This document shows positions 62,611 through 64,000 of a DNA stretch of 64,000 bases, one piece after another (positions within the stretch are counted from its first letter, which is position 1; each line of letters opens with the position of its first letter). The notes below the pieces were generated by a model. The model saw nothing but the letters and a program-made list of their open reading frames with translations, ran no database searches and was not told the origin of the DNA. This stretch comes from an uncultured Rhodospirillales bacterium. Lineage in GTDB: Bacteria > Pseudomonadota > Alphaproteobacteria > Acetobacterales > Acetobacteraceae. The stretch spans positions 1 through 64,000 of the forward strand of contig CAILMF010000059.1 in the NCBI GenBank assembly GCA_903835235.1, given 5' to 3'. Made by a program: the position numbers and the translations under genes.

Positions 62611-64000
62611 ACCAGAGCCATCGCCAGCAGGTCGGCGCTGGGCGGTTCGGCCGCGCTGTCCAACGGGTCGCGCGGCAGCACGCGGTGGCGCAGCACAAGG
62701 CGGGCCAGCTCGGCGCGGGCGGGCAGGTTGAGCTGCCGCGCCTCCCACAGCATCGCCGCCGCGGTGGTCAGGTGGTACAGCGCGCTGGCCGCCTGGCGCG
62801 CCAGCGAGGGATCAGCCAGCGCCGCTTCCGTCAGCGCCACCGCGCGGGAGAGCGCGGCGGGCAGTTCCTGCGCCTCCGCCGCATTACCCGCCAGCGTGGC
62901 GATGTGCGCCCGCAAGACCGGCAGCGATCCCTCCCGCTGCGCCGCGCGCAGCACGTCCAGCGCCACGATGTTCGACGTCCCCTCCCAGATGGAACCCAGA
63001 TGCGCGTCGCGCACCAGGCGCGGGTCGGCCCATTCCTCGATGTAGCCGCAGCCGCCGCGCACCTCCATGGCGTCGCCGGTTACCTTGCGCGCATCGCGGC
63101 AGGCGCGGAACTTCAACAGCGGGGTCAGGATGCGGAGCAGGGCGTAGGCGTCGGGTTCGCCGGCATCGCTGCGGCGCAGCGCCTCCGCCGTTTGCAGCAC
63201 CATCGTGCGCGCCTGCTCCATCGGCACCACCAGCTTCAGCAATTGCCGCTGCATCAACGGCATGTTCACGATGGTCTGACCGAAGGCGATGCGGTGCCGC
63301 GCCACGAACATCGCTTCCGTCACCGCACGCCGCATCATGCCGGCCGCGCGCATGCCGTTGGACAGGCGGGAGTTGTTGACCATGTCCGCCATCTGGCGGA
63401 AGCCGGCCTCGGGGTCGCCGACCAGGTAGGCCGTCGCGCCCTCCAGCCGGATCTCGCCGCTGGCCATGCTGCGGGTGCCCAGCTTCGGCTTCAGCCGCAC
63501 GATCCGGTAGGCGTTGCGGGAGCCATCCGGCCTTTCCCGCGGCAGCAGGAACAACGAGATGCCCCGGTGCCCCAGCGGCCCGCCACGGCGGCGTGCCAGC
63601 ACCAGCGCCATGCCGGCATCGGGGTTGGAGCAGAACCACTTGTCGCCGTTCAGCGCCCAACTGCCATCAACGTTCTCGGTGGCTTCCACGCTGGTGGCGG
63701 CCACGTCGCTGCCGGCACCCTGCTCGGTCATGAACATGGCGCCCTGGCGCAGCGCGTCCAGGTCGGTGGCGGTCAGGCCGGGCAGGTAGCGCGCCACCAG
63801 CTCCGGGCTGCCATATTTTCGGAGTGTGCGCGCGAGCGAGTCGGTCATCGACAAGGGACAACACAGGCCGAATTCCGCCTGCACGAACAGGTAGCTCAGC
63901 GCGTATTTCGCCGCCGGCGGCATCGGCGCGGGCCAGCCCAGCACGCCGCCTGTGTGACTCATGGCAGCCAAGCCGTAATCGGCGAAGGCCACCTGCTCCA
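62607..64000 (-). CDS. Acyl-CoA dehydrogenase, AidB-like (5' end outside window)
   Basis: At least 464 residues; the frame is open to the window edge with EQVAFADYGLAAMSH, so the N-terminus is missing. FMTEQGAGSDVAATSV near residue 90 is the FAD/acyl site, KLGTRSMASGEIRLEGA near 170, ARHRIAFGQTIVNMPLMQRQ, GGCGYIEEWADPRLVRDAH and IWEGTSNIVALDVLRAA near 340 mark the AidB/isovaleryl-like branch. Tail of the AidB type follows. TAG stop 62609-62607 is part of the MITE. Cytoplasmic flavoenzyme oxidising an acyl-CoA, or AidB-like stress protein. Confidence 0.9.
   Translation of the reverse strand, partial: EQVAFADYGLAAMSHTGGVLGWPAPMPPAAKYALSYLFVQAEFGLCCPLSMTDSLARTLRKYGSPELVARYLPGLTATDLDALRQGAMFMTEQGAGSDVAATSVEATENVDGSWALNGDKWFCSNPDAGMALVLARRRGGPLGHRGISLFLLPRERPDGSRNAYRIVRLKPKLGTRSMASGEIRLEGATAYLVGDPEAGFRQMADMVNNSRLSNGMRAAGMMRRAVTEAMFVARHRIAFGQTIVNMPLMQRQLLKLVVPMEQARTMVLQTAEALRRSDAGEPDAYALLRILTPLLKFRACRDARKVTGDAMEVRGGCGYIEEWADPRLVRDAHLGSIWEGTSNIVALDVLRAAQREGSLPVLRAHIATLAGNAAEAQELPAALSRAVALTEAALADPSLARQAASALYHLTTAAAMLWEARQLNLPARAELARLVLRHRVLPRDPLDSAAEPPSADLLAMALV

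Overview
The window is GC-rich (tRNA, MITE and AT-rich promoter patches stand out against it), gene-dense and reads as a chromosomal segment of an alphaproteobacterium. My best guess is a Roseomonas-like member of the Acetobacteraceae. This is an inference from the very high GC, the many GTG/TTG starts, the unusual number of Bug-type (TctC) solute receptors next to catabolic genes, and the kinds of housekeeping genes present (ahcY, apaG, folE, uppP, acs). No plasmid, phage or CRISPR signature was seen.

Layout. 0-0.6 kb: end of a large octapeptide-repeat protein. 0.9-1.1 kb: decayed IS3-type transposase. 1.2-4.5 kb: flavin monooxygenase, FKBP isomerase, MFS pump. 4.5-12.9 kb: acid-catabolism block with two class III CoA-transferases, an SMP-30 lactonase-like protein, an HMG-CoA-lyase-like enzyme, an amidohydrolase and three Bug receptors. 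13.2-20.3 kb: D-xylonate-dehydratase-like IlvD/Edd enzyme, alpha/beta hydrolase, D-2-hydroxyacid dehydrogenase, cyclase-family hydrolase, and a divergent SDR plus Bug receptor. 20.4-25.9 kb: TauD/TfdA dioxygenase, a membrane protein, a TIGR03862/BaiN-type flavoprotein with a 54-bp tandem repeat at its start, acs, a small secreted protein. 26.1-29.6 kb: apaG, folE, a HAD hydrolase, ahcY. 29.7-36.8 kb: DUF1275 protein, orphan DctP, uppP, a MITE, two paralogous lipoproteins, scoAB, tRNA-Ala(GGC), Bug receptor. 37-42.4 kb: GntR-controlled hexuronate/aldonate locus (aldose epimerase, uronate dehydrogenase, DHDPS-family enzyme, IlvD/Edd dehydratase) that has lost most of its TRAP transporter. 42.4-47.9 kb: amidase, polysaccharide-deacetylase-family enzyme, MFS, HiPIP, DoxX, LysR. 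47.9-52 kb: a complete TctCBA transporter plus another Bug receptor. 53-62.4 kb: a two-armed sugar or polyol-acid catabolic locus (two TIM-barrel isomerases, enolase-superfamily enzyme, DUF993 protein, Gfo/Idh dehydrogenase, DHDPS-family aldolase, NAD-dependent epimerase, TetR regulator). 62.6-64 kb: AidB-like acyl-CoA dehydrogenase, cut by the window edge.

How it works together. Most genes are uptake and breakdown modules for organic acids and sugar acids: periplasmic receptors bind substrate, dehydrogenases and dehydratases make 2-keto-3-deoxy acids or CoA esters, aldolases and lyases cleave them, and acs, scoAB and acyl-CoA dehydrogenases feed central metabolism. An identical 18-bp site lies just upstream of the ribosome binding sites of both the TctCBA transporter and the TetR-adjacent aldolase gene, suggesting the transporter and the 53-62 kb pathway are co-regulated.

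Non-coding structure is the other theme. A four-copy family of paired-hairpin repeats varies its stems while keeping them complementary. A near-identical 122-bp MITE pair has each copy in a CTAG that is also the stop codon of the preceding gene. There is a perfect 18-bp palindrome between gntR and ilvD, and a clear deletion scar in a TRAP permease gene.
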